Assembly (NCBI GenBank): GCA_937146805.1
Contig: CAKZRR010000025.1
Span: forward strand, 1-44,991
Origin: an uncultured Owenweeksia sp.
GTDB taxonomy: Bacteria > Bacteroidota > Bacteroidia > Flavobacteriales > Schleiferiaceae
Reading direction: 5' to 3'
Length of the DNA stretch: 44,991 nucleotides
How positions within the stretch are numbered: position 1 is the first letter of the stretch; each line of letters starts with the position of its first letter. Below are positions 8,222-17,445 of this stretch, piece by piece. The notes beneath the pieces were generated by a model. That model saw nothing but the letters and a program-made list of their open reading frames with translations. It had not been told where the DNA came from and searched no databases. Made by a program: the position numbers and the translations under genes.

Positions 8222-9505
8222 ATGAACACAAATAATACAGACAGTAACTCCTATTTAGATATGCAACTTTTGCGCTTTACTACAGCCGGAAGTGTAGATG
8301 ATGGCAAGAGTACCTTAATTGGTCGTTTGCTATACGATTCTAAGTCCATTTTTGAAGATCAGATAGATGCTGTACAAAGCAGTAGTGAAAAACGTGGTTT
8401 AGAACATGTAGATTTATCATTACTTACCGATGGCTTAAAAGATGAGCGTGAGCAGGGTATTACCATTGATGTGGCCTACCGCTATTTTGCCACGCCCAAG
8501 CGTAAATTTATTATTGCCGATACTCCGGGGCATATTCAGTACACCCGAAATATGGTTACGGGTGCTTCTACCTCCAACTTGGCACTTATTTTAGTAGATG
8601 TGCGTCATGGCGTTATTGAGCAAACTTGCCGCCATTCGTTTATCGCCTCTTTATTGCAAATCCCACATTTAGTGGTGTGCATTAATAAAATGGACTTGGT
8701 AGATTACAGCGAAGAAGCCTATAATAAAGTGGTGGAGCAATACAAAAACTTTGCGGCCAAATTGGATGTAAAAGATATCCGATTTGTACCTATAAGTGCC
8801 TTACATGGCGATAATGTGGTAAACAGATCTGAAAACACGCCTTGGTATGGTGGCGAAACCTTAATGCATACGTTGGAAACGATTCACATTGGTAGTGATG
8901 AAAATCACATCGACTGTAGATTTCCGGTGCAAACCGTAATACGCCCACACTCAGATGAATACCACGATTACCGTGGGTATGCAGGCAGAGTAGCTGGTGG
9001 TGTTTTTAAACCAGGAGACGATATTACTGTATTGCCCTCTGGATTTACCTCTAAAATTAAAGCGATAGATAGCTTTGATGGTGCTTTGGAAGAAGCCTTT
9101 GCGCCAATGTCTGTAACGCTTACGCTGGAAGATGATATTGATGTGGGTAGAGGTGATATGATCGTGCGACCTAAAAATCAACCAGTAGCCACGCAAGATA
9201 TAAATGTAATGCTATGTTGGTTAAACCAAGAAGGCCCGATGGCAGGAGGGAAATACGCCATTAAACATACCAGTAATGAAGCGCGATGTATGATTAAAGA
9301 GATATTGTATAAAGTGGATATCAACACCCTTCACCGTTTAGAAAGTGACAAGGAAATAAAAGGGAATGATATAGCTCGCGTGCAGTTGCGCACCACCAAA
9401 CCGTTGTTTGTAGATGAGTACAATACCAATAGAAATACAGGTAGTATTATTTTGATAGATGAAACTACTAACGAAACGGTAGCTGCTGGGATGATAATCC
9501 TTTAA
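8222..9505 (+). CDS. cysN: Sulfate adenylyltransferase subunit 1 (GTPase)
   Basis: This 427-residue translation-factor-like GTPase drives APS formation by CysD. The G1 loop AGSVDDGKST lies at residues 22-31, the G3 motif DTPGHIQYTRNM at about 100-111 and the G4 motif NKMD near 157. ERGITIDVAYRYF-type switch sequence (here EQGITIDVAYRYF) lies between. Two beta-barrel domains follow. The protein ends at the barrel and lacks the CysC domain seen in CysNC fusions, which fits the separate cysC gene upstream. A hairpin with a T-run follows, so this is the last gene of the sulfate activation operon. Confidence 0.95.
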   Translation: MNTNNTDSNSYLDMQLLRFTTAGSVDDGKSTLIGRLLYDSKSIFEDQIDAVQSSSEKRGLEHVDLSLLTDGLKDEREQGITIDVAYRYFATPKRKFIIADTPGHIQYTRNMVTGASTSNLALILVDVRHGVIEQTCRHSFIASLLQIPHLVVCINKMDLVDYSEEAYNKVVEQYKNFAAKLDVKDIRFVPISALHGDNVVNRSENTPWYGGETLMHTLETIHIGSDENHIDCRFPVQTVIRPHSDEYHDYRGYAGRVAGGVFKPGDDITVLPSGFTSKIKAIDSFDGALEEAFAPMSVTLTLEDDIDVGRGDMIVRPKNQPVATQDINVMLCWLNQEGPMAGGKYAIKHTSNEARCMIKEILYKVDINTLHRLESDKEIKGNDIARVQLRTTKPLFVDEYNTNRNTGSIILIDETTNETVAAGMIIL

Positions 9506-9525
9506 ATTAGCTTAGCAATTCATCC

Positions 9526-9566
9526 AAAATCCCGGTTGTTGATAAAAACAATCGGGATTTTTTTAG
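9526..9566 (+). terminator. Rho-independent terminator after cysN
   Basis: AAATCCCGGTTGTT pairs with AACAATCGGGATTT (one G-T wobble) across a short A-rich loop, followed by seven T. It closes the sulfate activation operon, and on the opposite strand nothing nearby needs it. Confidence 0.85.
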
Positions 9567-9662
9567 TGCCTATTGCCTTAATGTTAAATCATTTAGGATG
9601 AGAGTTGTAGAAAAAGGTGTAATTAACAATTAACTCTTAGTAACCCTTTAGTTGTAAAGCGG

Positions 9663-9691
9663 TTGGCAGGTAACATATTGGGTTATATTTG
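9663..9691 (+). promoter_or_regulatory. Promoter of the exopolysaccharide locus
   Basis: TATATTTG at 9684-9691 matches the Bacteroidota TAnnTTTG -7 box, with a TTGG at 9663-9666 placed where a -33 element is expected. It lies 29 bases before the first EPS gene and just after the cysN terminator, so it is the best candidate for driving the long EPS operon. Confidence 0.55.
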
Positions 9692-9720
9692 AGCCATAAC
9701 ATGAGTCACTCCAAGCTTTC

Positions 9721-10512
9721 ATGAAAAAAATAATAATGTTGGTGCTGCTAGCGATAGTGGGCACATCCTGTATTTCTAAAAAGAAGTTAACCTACCTTCA
9801 GGATTCCAAGGAAAACCCAATTGATTCGGTAACTTTTACAGAGCTCAATCATCAGGATTACCAGGTTCAGGCAAATGATATTCTGAATATTTCTATTAAA
9901 AGTTACAGCCCTGGATTAACTCAAATGTTTAATACCAGCGACCAATCTAGATTGAATGGGTCAGGAGGTGATTTAATGTTTTATTTAAACGGCTACTCGG
10001 TTTCGGCACAAGGCGAAATTGTAATGCCAGTAGTGGGTAATGTATATGTGTTGGGTAAAACCATCACTCAAATAAAAGAAGAGTTATCTAGTAAGCTAAA
10101 GGATTTTTTCACAGAAGAATCCTTGTTTATAAATGTGCAGTTGGCTGGAATACGATATACTGTAGTGGGAGATGTTGCTGTGCCTGGAAAGTACATCATT
10201 TTTCAAAATCAAGCTAATATTTTTGAGGCTATTGCTAATGCCGGTGATATTACCATGGTGGGTGATAGAAAGCAGGTGCAAATTATTAGACAAACGCCCG
10301 ATGGGGTTAAGTTTTATGATATTGATTTGACCGATAAAAATGTGATTTCAAATCCAAATTTCTTTGTGCAGCCCAATGATATTATTAACGTAAAGCCATT
10401 GCCGCAAAAAAGTTTAGGAATTGGTACAACTGGTTTCCAAACTTTCGCCTCTATTTTAGGTGTGTTAGCGTCCTCGCTTTCTGTTATTCTTACGCTTCAG
10501 AATATTAAATGA
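9721..10512 (+). CDS. Wza-like polysaccharide export lipoprotein (OPX family)
   Basis: This 263-residue protein has a lipoprotein signal MKKIIMLVLLAIVGTSC with the acylated cysteine at residue 17. A Poly_export domain follows with the family pattern YQVQANDILNISIKS (about 43-57), and GEIVMPVVGNVYVLGKTI (about 99-116). An SLBB domain at about 140-220 includes RYTVVGDVAVPGKY. The C-terminal ~20 residues are hydrophobic, fitting the short amphipathic or membrane helix of export channels. It should form the outer-membrane/periplasmic exit for the polysaccharide together with the Wzc-like kinase that starts 20 bases downstream. It is the first gene of the EPS operon. Bacteroidota homologues are shorter than Escherichia Wza, as here. 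Confidence 0.92.
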   Translation: MKKIIMLVLLAIVGTSCISKKKLTYLQDSKENPIDSVTFTELNHQDYQVQANDILNISIKSYSPGLTQMFNTSDQSRLNGSGGDLMFYLNGYSVSAQGEIVMPVVGNVYVLGKTITQIKEELSSKLKDFFTEESLFINVQLAGIRYTVVGDVAVPGKYIIFQNQANIFEAIANAGDITMVGDRKQVQIIRQTPDGVKFYDIDLTDKNVISNPNFFVQPNDIINVKPLPQKSLGIGTTGFQTFASILGVLASSLSVILTLQNIK

Positions 10513-10531
10513 TACAAGTAATTAGGTACTA

Positions 10532-12988
10532 ATGGCTAAAAATACTCAAGATCAACAATCTTCTGGAGTGCTGGACGCACTGGAAAACGACTCTATTGAC
10601 GTAAAGAGAATATTGTTTAAAGTAATTAATCATTGGCCTGTTTTTGTGGTGGGTGTGTTTTTTGCTTTGTTCATTGCCTTTTTTGTAAATAAGTACTCAA
10701 CAAGACTGTATAAAGCAAAAGCGGTAATGCTTATTGATACAGATCCTAGTGCGGGTGGTATAGAGTCTATTATGACTTCCTTGGGGTACTACAACCCAAG
10801 GCTAACTTTTGAAAACGAACTAGTTATTCTAAAGTCACTTTCTCTTACAGAGCGTACCCTCCGTGAGTTAAATTTTACGGTTTCCTATTTTAAAGATCGA
10901 TCTATTGTTTCGGATGAGTTGTATGGACAGGAGCCCATTGCCGTAACCATTGATTCTAGCTATGCTCAATTAACGGGTACTAGTATTTATATTGAAGAAT
11001 TAGATGCCACAAAGTTTAGTATACGAATAGATGATTTAGGGAGAACTTATCACTTTTTAACAGGGGAGCTTTTAGGGTTAACGGAGGAGGATATAAGTTG
11101 GTATAAGGGAAAGGAGTTTGCTTATGATACTTGGTTGGAAGGCCCTGGTTTAAGAATAAAAGTAGCTAAAATTAGTTCAGATTATGAGGATATTAGGGTT
11201 GTAATTAACGATGCAGAGCTTTTAATAAATCGGTATAACAATGCTATTAAAATTGCGCCATCGGCAGATGGTAGTTCGGCCATTGATATTGCCATGGTAG
11301 GCTCCGTGCCCAATCGTATTAGAGATTACATTACTCAATTTACCGAAGAGTATATTGAGATGGGGCTTGAGAATAAGAATGAAATTATTGATAGAACGCT
11401 GGATTTTATTAATGACGAGTTAAAGCAAATAGAAGACTCTTTAAACTTTGTAGAGCAAAATTTGCAGGCTTTTAGAAGTGATAATAAAATTATAAACCTA
11501 TCCAGCGAAGGGAATGAGTTGTATAGTCGTTTGTACGAAATAGAATCTGACAGAAGTGTAGAGCTAACACGTCAAAAATATTACGAGTACCTCAGAAACT
11601 ACCTTAAAAAAGACGGTGATTTTTCAGCTATTGTAGCCCCCTCTTCTATGGGTGTTGAAGATCCATTACTTCGTTCATTAATTCAAGATTTAAGCACCTT
11701 GTATTCTGAATACAATAAAGTGAAATTGAGTGCCAGCGGAAACAACCCAATTGTTAGAACCTTGCAATCGCAAATTGAAGCAAGCAAAGATGGTTTGCGC
11801 GAAAACCTTCGTAATATATTAGAAGGTTCAAAAATAAAGGTAGAGGAACTGGATAAGCGCATCCAAAAAATGGAGAATCAGGTGGCTAAGTTTCCTAAAA
11901 CGGAACGCCAGTTGATGAATATTAAACGTAAGTTTTCTATTAACGAGGATTTATACCTGTTTTTAATGCAGCGCAAGGCCGAAACCGGTATTGTAAGGGC
12001 CTCCAATAGGTCGGATAACATGGTGATTGATGGTGCCAAAGTAGATAGGGCTCCTGTAAAACCTAGTACAGGGGTTAACTACGGTTTGGCCATTATTTTG
12101 GGTGTGGTATTGCCTGGCCTGTTCGTTTTCTCAAAAGACTTTTTCAATAATAAAATTAAAACCATTGAAGATCTAGAAGATGCCTCCCAGGTACCTGTAA
12201 TTGGCGTATTGGGAAGAAGCCATAGAAGTACAAATTTGGTGGTGGCCGATTATCCAAAATCCTCCATCTCCGAAAGTTTTCGGTCTATCAGGGCTAACCT
12301 CAAGTTTATTTCTAATTCATTGGAGCCGTCTAAAGTGTTCTTAGTAACTTCCTCTGTAGGAGGAGAAGGGAAAACATTCTTATCGGTAAACTTGTCCAGT
12401 GTGTTGGCTTCTAGTGGTAAAAAAACACTGCTTATGGGCGTGGATTTAAGGAAACCCAAAATTTATGGTGACTTTGGTTTAAAGAATGAGTTTGGTTTGT
12501 CCAGTTACTTGGTGGGTGAAGCCACTTTAGAGGAGGCTATTCAAACTACCAAGGTGCCTAATCTTGACCTGCTATCTGCAGGGCCCATTCCTCCAAATCC
12601 CTCGGAGTTAATATTGATGGATAAGTTTCAAGCACTCATTGAAAGCTTGAAAAAAGAGTACGACTATATCGTTTTAGACACACCACCCATTGGCTTGGTA
12701 GCGGATGCCTTTGAGCTTACTAAGTATTCTGATTCTAATGTGTATGTTACCCGCCAAGGTTATTCAGATAGGCGTTTATTGAACTTGATTAATCAAAAAT
12801 ACACAGCTGGTGAAATTAAAAACCTGGCCTTTGTGTTAAATGATTACCAAATTAACAAGGGCTATGGTTTTGGCTATGGTTTAGATTACGGCTATGGCTA
12901 CGGCTATGGCTACGGCTATGGCTACGGTTATGTAGAGGAGGACTCGAAAACATCATTTTGGGAAAAGGTAAAATCAACATTTAAATAA
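10532..12988 (+). CDS. Wzc-type tyrosine kinase / polysaccharide co-polymerase
   Basis: This 818-residue inner-membrane protein controls chain polymerisation and export. Its Wzz domain has a transmembrane helix at about residues 35-55, a long periplasmic coiled-coil region (about 285-480) and a second helix at about 512-532. A cytoplasmic BY-kinase domain follows. SSVGGEGKT is the Walker A motif, with lysine 614. LLMGVDLRKP is the A' motif, with aspartate near 638, and YIVLDTPPIG near 716 is Walker B. The C-terminal tail has ten tyrosines in alternating Gly-Tyr dipeptides, the usual site of trans-autophosphorylation. No phosphatase gene is adjacent, unlike in wza-wzb-wzc operons. The tail is encoded by a perfect 12-bp tandem repeat that could change length. 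Confidence 0.93.
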   Translation: MAKNTQDQQSSGVLDALENDSIDVKRILFKVINHWPVFVVGVFFALFIAFFVNKYSTRLYKAKAVMLIDTDPSAGGIESIMTSLGYYNPRLTFENELVILKSLSLTERTLRELNFTVSYFKDRSIVSDELYGQEPIAVTIDSSYAQLTGTSIYIEELDATKFSIRIDDLGRTYHFLTGELLGLTEEDISWYKGKEFAYDTWLEGPGLRIKVAKISSDYEDIRVVINDAELLINRYNNAIKIAPSADGSSAIDIAMVGSVPNRIRDYITQFTEEYIEMGLENKNEIIDRTLDFINDELKQIEDSLNFVEQNLQAFRSDNKIINLSSEGNELYSRLYEIESDRSVELTRQKYYEYLRNYLKKDGDFSAIVAPSSMGVEDPLLRSLIQDLSTLYSEYNKVKLSASGNNPIVRTLQSQIEASKDGLRENLRNILEGSKIKVEELDKRIQKMENQVAKFPKTERQLMNIKRKFSINEDLYLFLMQRKAETGIVRASNRSDNMVIDGAKVDRAPVKPSTGVNYGLAIILGVVLPGLFVFSKDFFNNKIKTIEDLEDASQVPVIGVLGRSHRSTNLVVADYPKSSISESFRSIRANLKFISNSLEPSKVFLVTSSVGGEGKTFLSVNLSSVLASSGKKTLLMGVDLRKPKIYGDFGLKNEFGLSSYLVGEATLEEAIQTTKVPNLDLLSAGPIPPNPSELILMDKFQALIESLKKEYDYIVLDTPPIGLVADAFELTKYSDSNVYVTRQGYSDRRLLNLINQKYTAGEIKNLAFVLNDYQINKGYGFGYGLDYGYGYGYGYGYGYGYVEEDSKTSFWEKVKSTFK
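12890..12931 (+). repeat. 12-bp tandem repeat encoding the kinase Gly-Tyr tail
   Basis: GGCTATGGCTAC occurs three times without change at 12890-12925, followed by GGTTAT at 12926-12931. Because the sub-unit is 6 bp, slippage adds or removes Gly-Tyr pairs without breaking the frame. Confidence 0.95.
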
Positions 12989-12998
12989 TTGAAATAGA

Positions 12999-14315
12999 AT
13001 GGGCCTACTGTTGGACAAAGAGTATAAAATTGCCGTAATAGGATTAGGTTATGTGGGATTGCCACTGGCGTTGGAGTTCAGTAAAAAATTTGCCACCTAT
13101 GGTTTTGATATTAATTTAGATAGGGTACACGAACTAAGACAAGCCAAGGATCACACTTTAGAGGCTGACCCGAAGGAGCTGGAGGCGGCCATATGCCAAA
13201 GTAAAAGTGATTTACAAAGTGGCAAAGGGCTGTACTTTACCGCAAGTATGGAAGAAATTGCAGAGGCCAACGTGTATATTGTTACGGTTCCTACACCTAT
13301 AGATCAGTTTAAGTCGCCTGACTTAGGTCCACTTATTTCCGCTTCGGCTGCTATTGGCAAAATATTGAAAAAAGACGATATCGTAATCTACGAATCTACC
13401 ACCTACCCAGGTTGTACTGAAGAGGATTGTGTACCTGTTTTAGAAAAACACTCAGGACTAACCTTTAACCAAGATTTTTATTGCGGTTACTCACCCGAGC
13501 GAATTAACCCGGGTGATAAGGTAAATACCCTAACTACTATTATGAAGGTAACTTCGGGTTCAACGCCTCAAATTGCCAAAGTGGTAGATGGTTTGTACAA
13601 GGCTATAATTACGGCCGGTACGCATTTGGCACCCAATATGCGCGTGGCTGAGGCTAGCAAAGCCATCGAAAATGCGCAGCGAGATGTAAATATCTCTTTT
13701 GTAAATGAACTGGCCCTAATTTTTGATAGAGTAGGTATTGATACCAAAGACGTATTGGAAGCAGCAGGTACCAAATGGAACTTTTTAAAATACCAACCGG
13801 GTTTAGTAGGCGGCCATTGTATTGGGGTAGATCCCTACTATTTGGCGCATAAAGCACAGGCATTGGGTTACCACCCCCAAGTAATTTTATCGGGTAGGCG
13901 TGTTAATGATACCATGGGCATGTTTGTAGCCAACAAGGCTGTAAAGTTAATGATTGAAAAAGGTACCCGTGTAAAAGGTTCTGAAGTGCTAATTATGGGT
14001 ATTACTTTTAAAGAGAATTGTCCCGATATTAGAAATACTCGTGTGGTGGATATTTATGCCGAGTTTGAACAATTTGAATGTAAAGTAGATGTTTGGGATC
14101 CGTGGGTAAATGCAGATGAAGTAAAGGCAGAATACGGTATTGATGTGCAATCTACCTTTGAGGCCCTTAAAAATAAGAAATACAAAGCCATCATATTGGC
14201 AGTAGGGCATAATCAATTTGCACAAGTAAATCTTTCGGATTTAAAAGATAACGACTGTGTAATTTTTGATACCAAAGGATTTTTTGATAGAGATATAGTG
14301 GACGCTAGGTTGTAA
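12999..14315 (+). CDS. UDP-N-acetylhexosamine 6-dehydrogenase (TviB/WbpA/WbpO type)
   Basis: The 438-residue NAD-dependent enzyme oxidises C6 of a UDP-N-acetylhexosamine to the uronic acid in two steps. The N-terminal Rossmann motif is VIGLGYVGLPLALEF (about 13-27). TVPTPID lies near 98, and GYSPERINPGDK (about 164-175) marks the TviB-like branch. The catalytic cysteine sits in VGGHCIGVDPYYL near residue 274. The C-terminal substrate-binding domain begins around MGITFKENCPDIRNTR (about 333-348). Its product, UDP-GlcNAcA or UDP-GalNAcA, would feed the WbpB/WbpD pair at 3198-4798 and could also be used directly. It lies 10 bases after the kinase gene. The GlcNAc/GalNAc choice cannot be made by eye. 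Confidence 0.88.
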   Translation: MGLLLDKEYKIAVIGLGYVGLPLALEFSKKFATYGFDINLDRVHELRQAKDHTLEADPKELEAAICQSKSDLQSGKGLYFTASMEEIAEANVYIVTVPTPIDQFKSPDLGPLISASAAIGKILKKDDIVIYESTTYPGCTEEDCVPVLEKHSGLTFNQDFYCGYSPERINPGDKVNTLTTIMKVTSGSTPQIAKVVDGLYKAIITAGTHLAPNMRVAEASKAIENAQRDVNISFVNELALIFDRVGIDTKDVLEAAGTKWNFLKYQPGLVGGHCIGVDPYYLAHKAQALGYHPQVILSGRRVNDTMGMFVANKAVKLMIEKGTRVKGSEVLIMGITFKENCPDIRNTRVVDIYAEFEQFECKVDVWDPWVNADEVKAEYGIDVQSTFEALKNKKYKAIILAVGHNQFAQVNLSDLKDNDCVIFDTKGFFDRDIVDARL

Positions 14316-14351
14316 AAGCCTAGAGTATTGAAACAGAAATAACAACCTTAA

Positions 14352-14376
14352 TTTCACCAAGGTCTTTGAGGTGAAA
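14352..14376. other. Intergenic hairpin between dehydrogenase and epimerase genes
   Basis: TTTCACC (14352-14358) and GGTGAAA (14370-14376) form a 7-bp stem with an 11-base loop. No T-run follows on the + strand, so it is not a standard terminator. It may be an RNA-processing or regulatory element inside the operon, or chance. Confidence 0.25.
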
Positions 14377-14400
14377 AAACAATAATTGAAACAAAAAACA

Positions 14401-15402
14401 ATGAGTAAGGTATTAATAGTTGGAGGTGCAGGATATGTGGGTACCGTGCTAACGTCACATTTGCTTAAAGGTGGAAACGATGTAGTAGTGTTGGATAACT
14501 TTGTGTACAGCAATCAGTTCTCCATATCACCTTATTTAGGAGACCCTAATTACACGTTTATTAACGGAGACCTTGGAAAAGAAAGTGATTTAGAAAAGGC
14601 GGCTAAAGGTGTAGATCACGTGGTGGTATTGGCGGGCTTGGTAGGAGATCCTATCACTAAAAGCTATCCAGAAGCATCAGAGGCGATTAACGAGAAGGGT
14701 GTAAAAGCCTGTATTGATTACTTTGATGATAAGGATATTAAGAAGCTAATTTTTGTTTCTACTTGCTCTAACTACGGATTAATTAAAGAAGGGGAACTGG
14801 CAGACGAGGAGTTTGAACTCAACCCATTATCATTATATGCTAAAGCCAAAGTGGGTGCCGAAAAGCATGTGCTAAGTAAAAAAGGTAAAGTATCCTATGC
14901 AGGCGTAATTTTACGTTTTGCAACAGCTTTTGGCCTTTCGCCTCGTATGCGTTTTGATCTTACGGTAAGTGAGTTTACCCGCGATTTGTTTTTTGGCGAA
15001 GAGCTGGTAGTTTTTGATGAGCATACCTGGAGGCCTTACTGCCATGTTAGAGATTTCTCTCGCCTTATAGATATGGTTTTTGAAGCGGATGACAGTAAAG
15101 TGGCGTTTGAAGTGTTTAATGCCGGTGGAGACGTAAACAACTTTACCAAAAAGATGATTGTTGACGCCATCGCGGATAGGATTCCAAATTCAAAAATCTC
15201 CTATAATCAAAAAGGTAGCGACCCACGTAATTATCGAGTATCCTTTAAAAAGGTAAAAGATACTTTAGGTTTTGAACCAAATTTTACCGTAGAAACGGGT
15301 ATTGCCGAATTGATTGATGCCTTTGATTTAGGCCTGTATTCAGATTCATTAAGCCATAAGCAGCGCTACGGAAATTATGAGATAAATTATAAAAACCAGT
15401 AA
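14401..15402 (+). CDS. NAD-dependent epimerase/dehydratase (extended SDR)
   Basis: The 333-residue cytoplasmic protein begins with the Rossmann glycine motif VGGAGYVGTVL and an acidic residue after strand 2 (VVLDNFVYSNQF), typical of NAD-using sugar-nucleotide SDRs. The active site has the serine region VSTCSNYG and YAKAK (YxxxK). The substrate part includes RFATAFGLSPRMRFDL and RPYCHVRDFSRLI, patterns common to UDP- or GDP-sugar epimerases and dehydratases. I start at ATG 14401; the open frame reaches back to TTG 14386. The next gene starts 1 base after the stop and encodes an aminotransferase, so the SDR probably makes a keto sugar or epimer for it. The exact nucleotide sugar is unknown. 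Confidence 0.8.
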   Translation: MSKVLIVGGAGYVGTVLTSHLLKGGNDVVVLDNFVYSNQFSISPYLGDPNYTFINGDLGKESDLEKAAKGVDHVVVLAGLVGDPITKSYPEASEAINEKGVKACIDYFDDKDIKKLIFVSTCSNYGLIKEGELADEEFELNPLSLYAKAKVGAEKHVLSKKGKVSYAGVILRFATAFGLSPRMRFDLTVSEFTRDLFFGEELVVFDEHTWRPYCHVRDFSRLIDMVFEADDSKVAFEVFNAGGDVNNFTKKMIVDAIADRIPNSKISYNQKGSDPRNYRVSFKKVKDTLGFEPNFTVETGIAELIDAFDLGLYSDSLSHKQRYGNYEINYKNQ

Positions 15403-15403
15403 A

Positions 15404-16546
15404 ATGAGTTTTGATAGTACGGTAGAGTTTATAAAGGACAGTTTTGGAAGGCCCAACTTTATCCCGTTGCACATTCCTAATTTTTGGGGCAACGAAAAAA
15501 AGTATTTGGCAGATACTATTGAAACCACCTTTGTATCATCGGTAGGAGCTTATGTAAATAAGTTTGAAGAACACATTGCAGAGTATACCCAAACGGCTAA
15601 ATGTGCAGCCGTGGTAAACGGTACAGCTGCGTTGCAAGTTGGCCTTAGAGTGGTAGGGGTGCAAGCGCACGATGAGGTGCTAACCCAAGCGCTCACCTTT
15701 GTGGCTACTACCAATGCTATCGCATACAATTTTGCCAAACCCGTTTTTGTGGATGTTGACTTGGATACCATGGGAATGTCTCCTAAGGCATTGGCTAACT
15801 TTTTAAATGAATTTGGTGAAAGGCGCGGTACGGATTGCTACAACAAAAAAACAGGTAAACGAATAGCGGCTTGCGTGCCCATGCACACCTTTGGGTTTAT
15901 GTGCCGCATAGATGAAATTGTAGCTATTTGTAATGATTGGAACATACCCGTAGTTGAAGATGCTGCTGAAGCCTTGGGTTCTTCCTATAAAGGAAAACCA
16001 GCCGGATCTTTTGGTGAAGTGGGTGCTTTTAGCTTTAACGGCAATAAAATAATGACGGCCGGAGGTGGCGGAGCCATAGTATCTTTAAATCCTGATTTTG
16101 CAGATAAAGCCAAGTACTTAACCAATACGGCCAAAGTGCCGCATAAGTGGGAATATGTGCATGATGAGTTGGGTTACAACTTGCGTATGCCTAATGTAAA
16201 TGCGGCCTTAGCTTGTGCACAGTTTGAGCAGCTCGAAAACCTACGCCAGTCTAAAAAGGAATTGTATGAAGCCTACCAAGGCTTTTTTGCAGGAACGGAT
16301 ATAAAGCTGCGAGAAATGCCCGAAAATAGTGATTGGAACTATTGGCTTATTTGTGTAGAACTGAAAGACCGAACGGAGCGTGATGCCTTTTTAGAAGCTA
16401 CTAATAGCAATGGTGTAATGACCCGCCCTATTTGGCAATTAATGTATCGATTACCCATGTATGCCGATTGCCAAAAAGATGCGCAAACCAATGCCGAGTA
16501 TTTAGAAGAAAGAATTGTAAACATACCAAGTAGTGCAAGAAAATAA
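15404..16546 (+). CDS. LegC-like sugar-nucleotide aminotransferase (DegT/DnrJ/EryC1/StrS)
   Basis: This 380-residue PLP enzyme transfers an amino group, usually from glutamate, to a keto sugar nucleotide. The opening IPLHIPNFWGNEKKYL and TTFVSSVGAYVNKFE is typical of LegC-type members. VVNGTAALQVGLR binds the cofactor phosphate, VVEDAAEALGSSYKG contains the PLP-ring aspartate, and FSFNGNKIMTAGGGG carries the Schiff-base lysine at residue 215. LegC-type enzymes usually aminate C4 of a 4-keto-6-deoxy-N-acetylhexosamine. It is tightly packed between the SDR gene (1 base) and the formyltransferase gene (1 base). With the formyltransferase next door, a 4-formamido sugar is a reasonable guess. No nonulosonate synthase accompanies it here. 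Confidence 0.85.
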   Translation: MSFDSTVEFIKDSFGRPNFIPLHIPNFWGNEKKYLADTIETTFVSSVGAYVNKFEEHIAEYTQTAKCAAVVNGTAALQVGLRVVGVQAHDEVLTQALTFVATTNAIAYNFAKPVFVDVDLDTMGMSPKALANFLNEFGERRGTDCYNKKTGKRIAACVPMHTFGFMCRIDEIVAICNDWNIPVVEDAAEALGSSYKGKPAGSFGEVGAFSFNGNKIMTAGGGGAIVSLNPDFADKAKYLTNTAKVPHKWEYVHDELGYNLRMPNVNAALACAQFEQLENLRQSKKELYEAYQGFFAGTDIKLREMPENSDWNYWLICVELKDRTERDAFLEATNSNGVMTRPIWQLMYRLPMYADCQKDAQTNAEYLEERIVNIPSSARK

Positions 16547-16547
16547 A

Positions 16548-17438
16548 ATGAAAATAGGATACTTCGCGGATGGACCTTGGTCTCACAAGGCCTTTGAATT
16601 GTTAATTGAAGATTCATCTTTATCTATTGAGTTTATTGTTCCTCGATCGGATACTAAGGATGAAACGTTAAAGAATTACGCCAAAAAATACAACATTGAT
16701 TATTTATGCCCAGTGAAAATAAACTCGGATGAGTTTTTTGAAAAAGCGGCTAGTTACCAATGTGATTTGTTCGTTTCTATGAGCTTTAACCAAATTTTCA
16801 GGAAACGAATAATGGAACTACCCCCTCTAAAAACAATTAACTGCCATGCTGGTAAGTTGCCATTTTACAGAGGTAGAAATATTCTTAATTGGGCTTTAAT
16901 AAATGATGAAAGTGAATTTGGTATTACCGTCCACTTTATTGATGAAGGTATTGATACTGGAGATATAATTTTACAAAGAAGCTATCCAATTTCAGATCAG
17001 GACGACTACTCAACCTTGCTAGAGTTTGCCTTTAAAGGATGCTCAGAAATACTGTATGATGCTGTAAAAAGCTTACAAAGCGGTAATTACAAGCGCTTGG
17101 TGCAAACCGAAATACACCCAGTAGGGTTTTATTGCGGTAGCCGTGGCGTTGGTGATGAAATGATTAACTGGAATCAAACTTCGCGTGAACTCTTCAACTT
17201 TGTAAGGGCAGTTTGTAGCCCCGCCCCTAAGGCCACCACCTTTTTTAATGGTGAGGAGGTTACTATTAATAAAGCAAGAATGGTGAAGGATGCACCCGTT
17301 TATAAAAATAAACCTGGACAAATATTAGCCAAAACGGAAGAGGGATACTTAGTTAAAACCGAAGATTCGTTTATTGAAATATTGGAAGTAGAAACTAAAG
17401 CGAAGCTTCGAATAGGTGATAGGCTTCAAAACATTTAA
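16548..17438 (+). CDS. Sugar N-formyltransferase-like protein
   Basis: The 296-residue protein belongs to the formyl-tetrahydrofolate-dependent transferase family shared with methionyl-tRNA formyltransferase. The catalytic triad appears as Asn98 and His100 in INCHAGKLPFYRGRN and Asp136 in IDEGIDTGDIIL. The second domain (about 200-290) has AVCSPAPKATTFFNGEEV and a small C-terminal barrel like that of MetRS formyltransferases. The protein is shorter than Fmt and lies between an aminotransferase and a nucleotidyltransferase, so it most likely formylates an amino sugar nucleotide. I start at ATG 16548, one base after the aminotransferase stop; the frame extends to GTG 16533. The real substrate is not visible from sequence. 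Confidence 0.82.
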   Translation: MKIGYFADGPWSHKAFELLIEDSSLSIEFIVPRSDTKDETLKNYAKKYNIDYLCPVKINSDEFFEKAASYQCDLFVSMSFNQIFRKRIMELPPLKTINCHAGKLPFYRGRNILNWALINDESEFGITVHFIDEGIDTGDIILQRSYPISDQDDYSTLLEFAFKGCSEILYDAVKSLQSGNYKRLVQTEIHPVGFYCGSRGVGDEMINWNQTSRELFNFVRAVCSPAPKATTFFNGEEVTINKARMVKDAPVYKNKPGQILAKTEEGYLVKTEDSFIEILEVETKAKLRIGDRLQNI

Positions 17439-17445
17439 ATAGGCC

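Noticed and set aside
12886-12931. Tandem repeat considered as a CRISPR or minisatellite array
   Set aside because: There are no spacers, the unit is 12 bp, and it is in frame as the Gly-Tyr tail of the kinase.
14352-14376. Hairpin considered as a rho-independent terminator
   Set aside because: The + strand has an A-run rather than a T-run after the stem, and the downstream genes appear to belong to the same operon.
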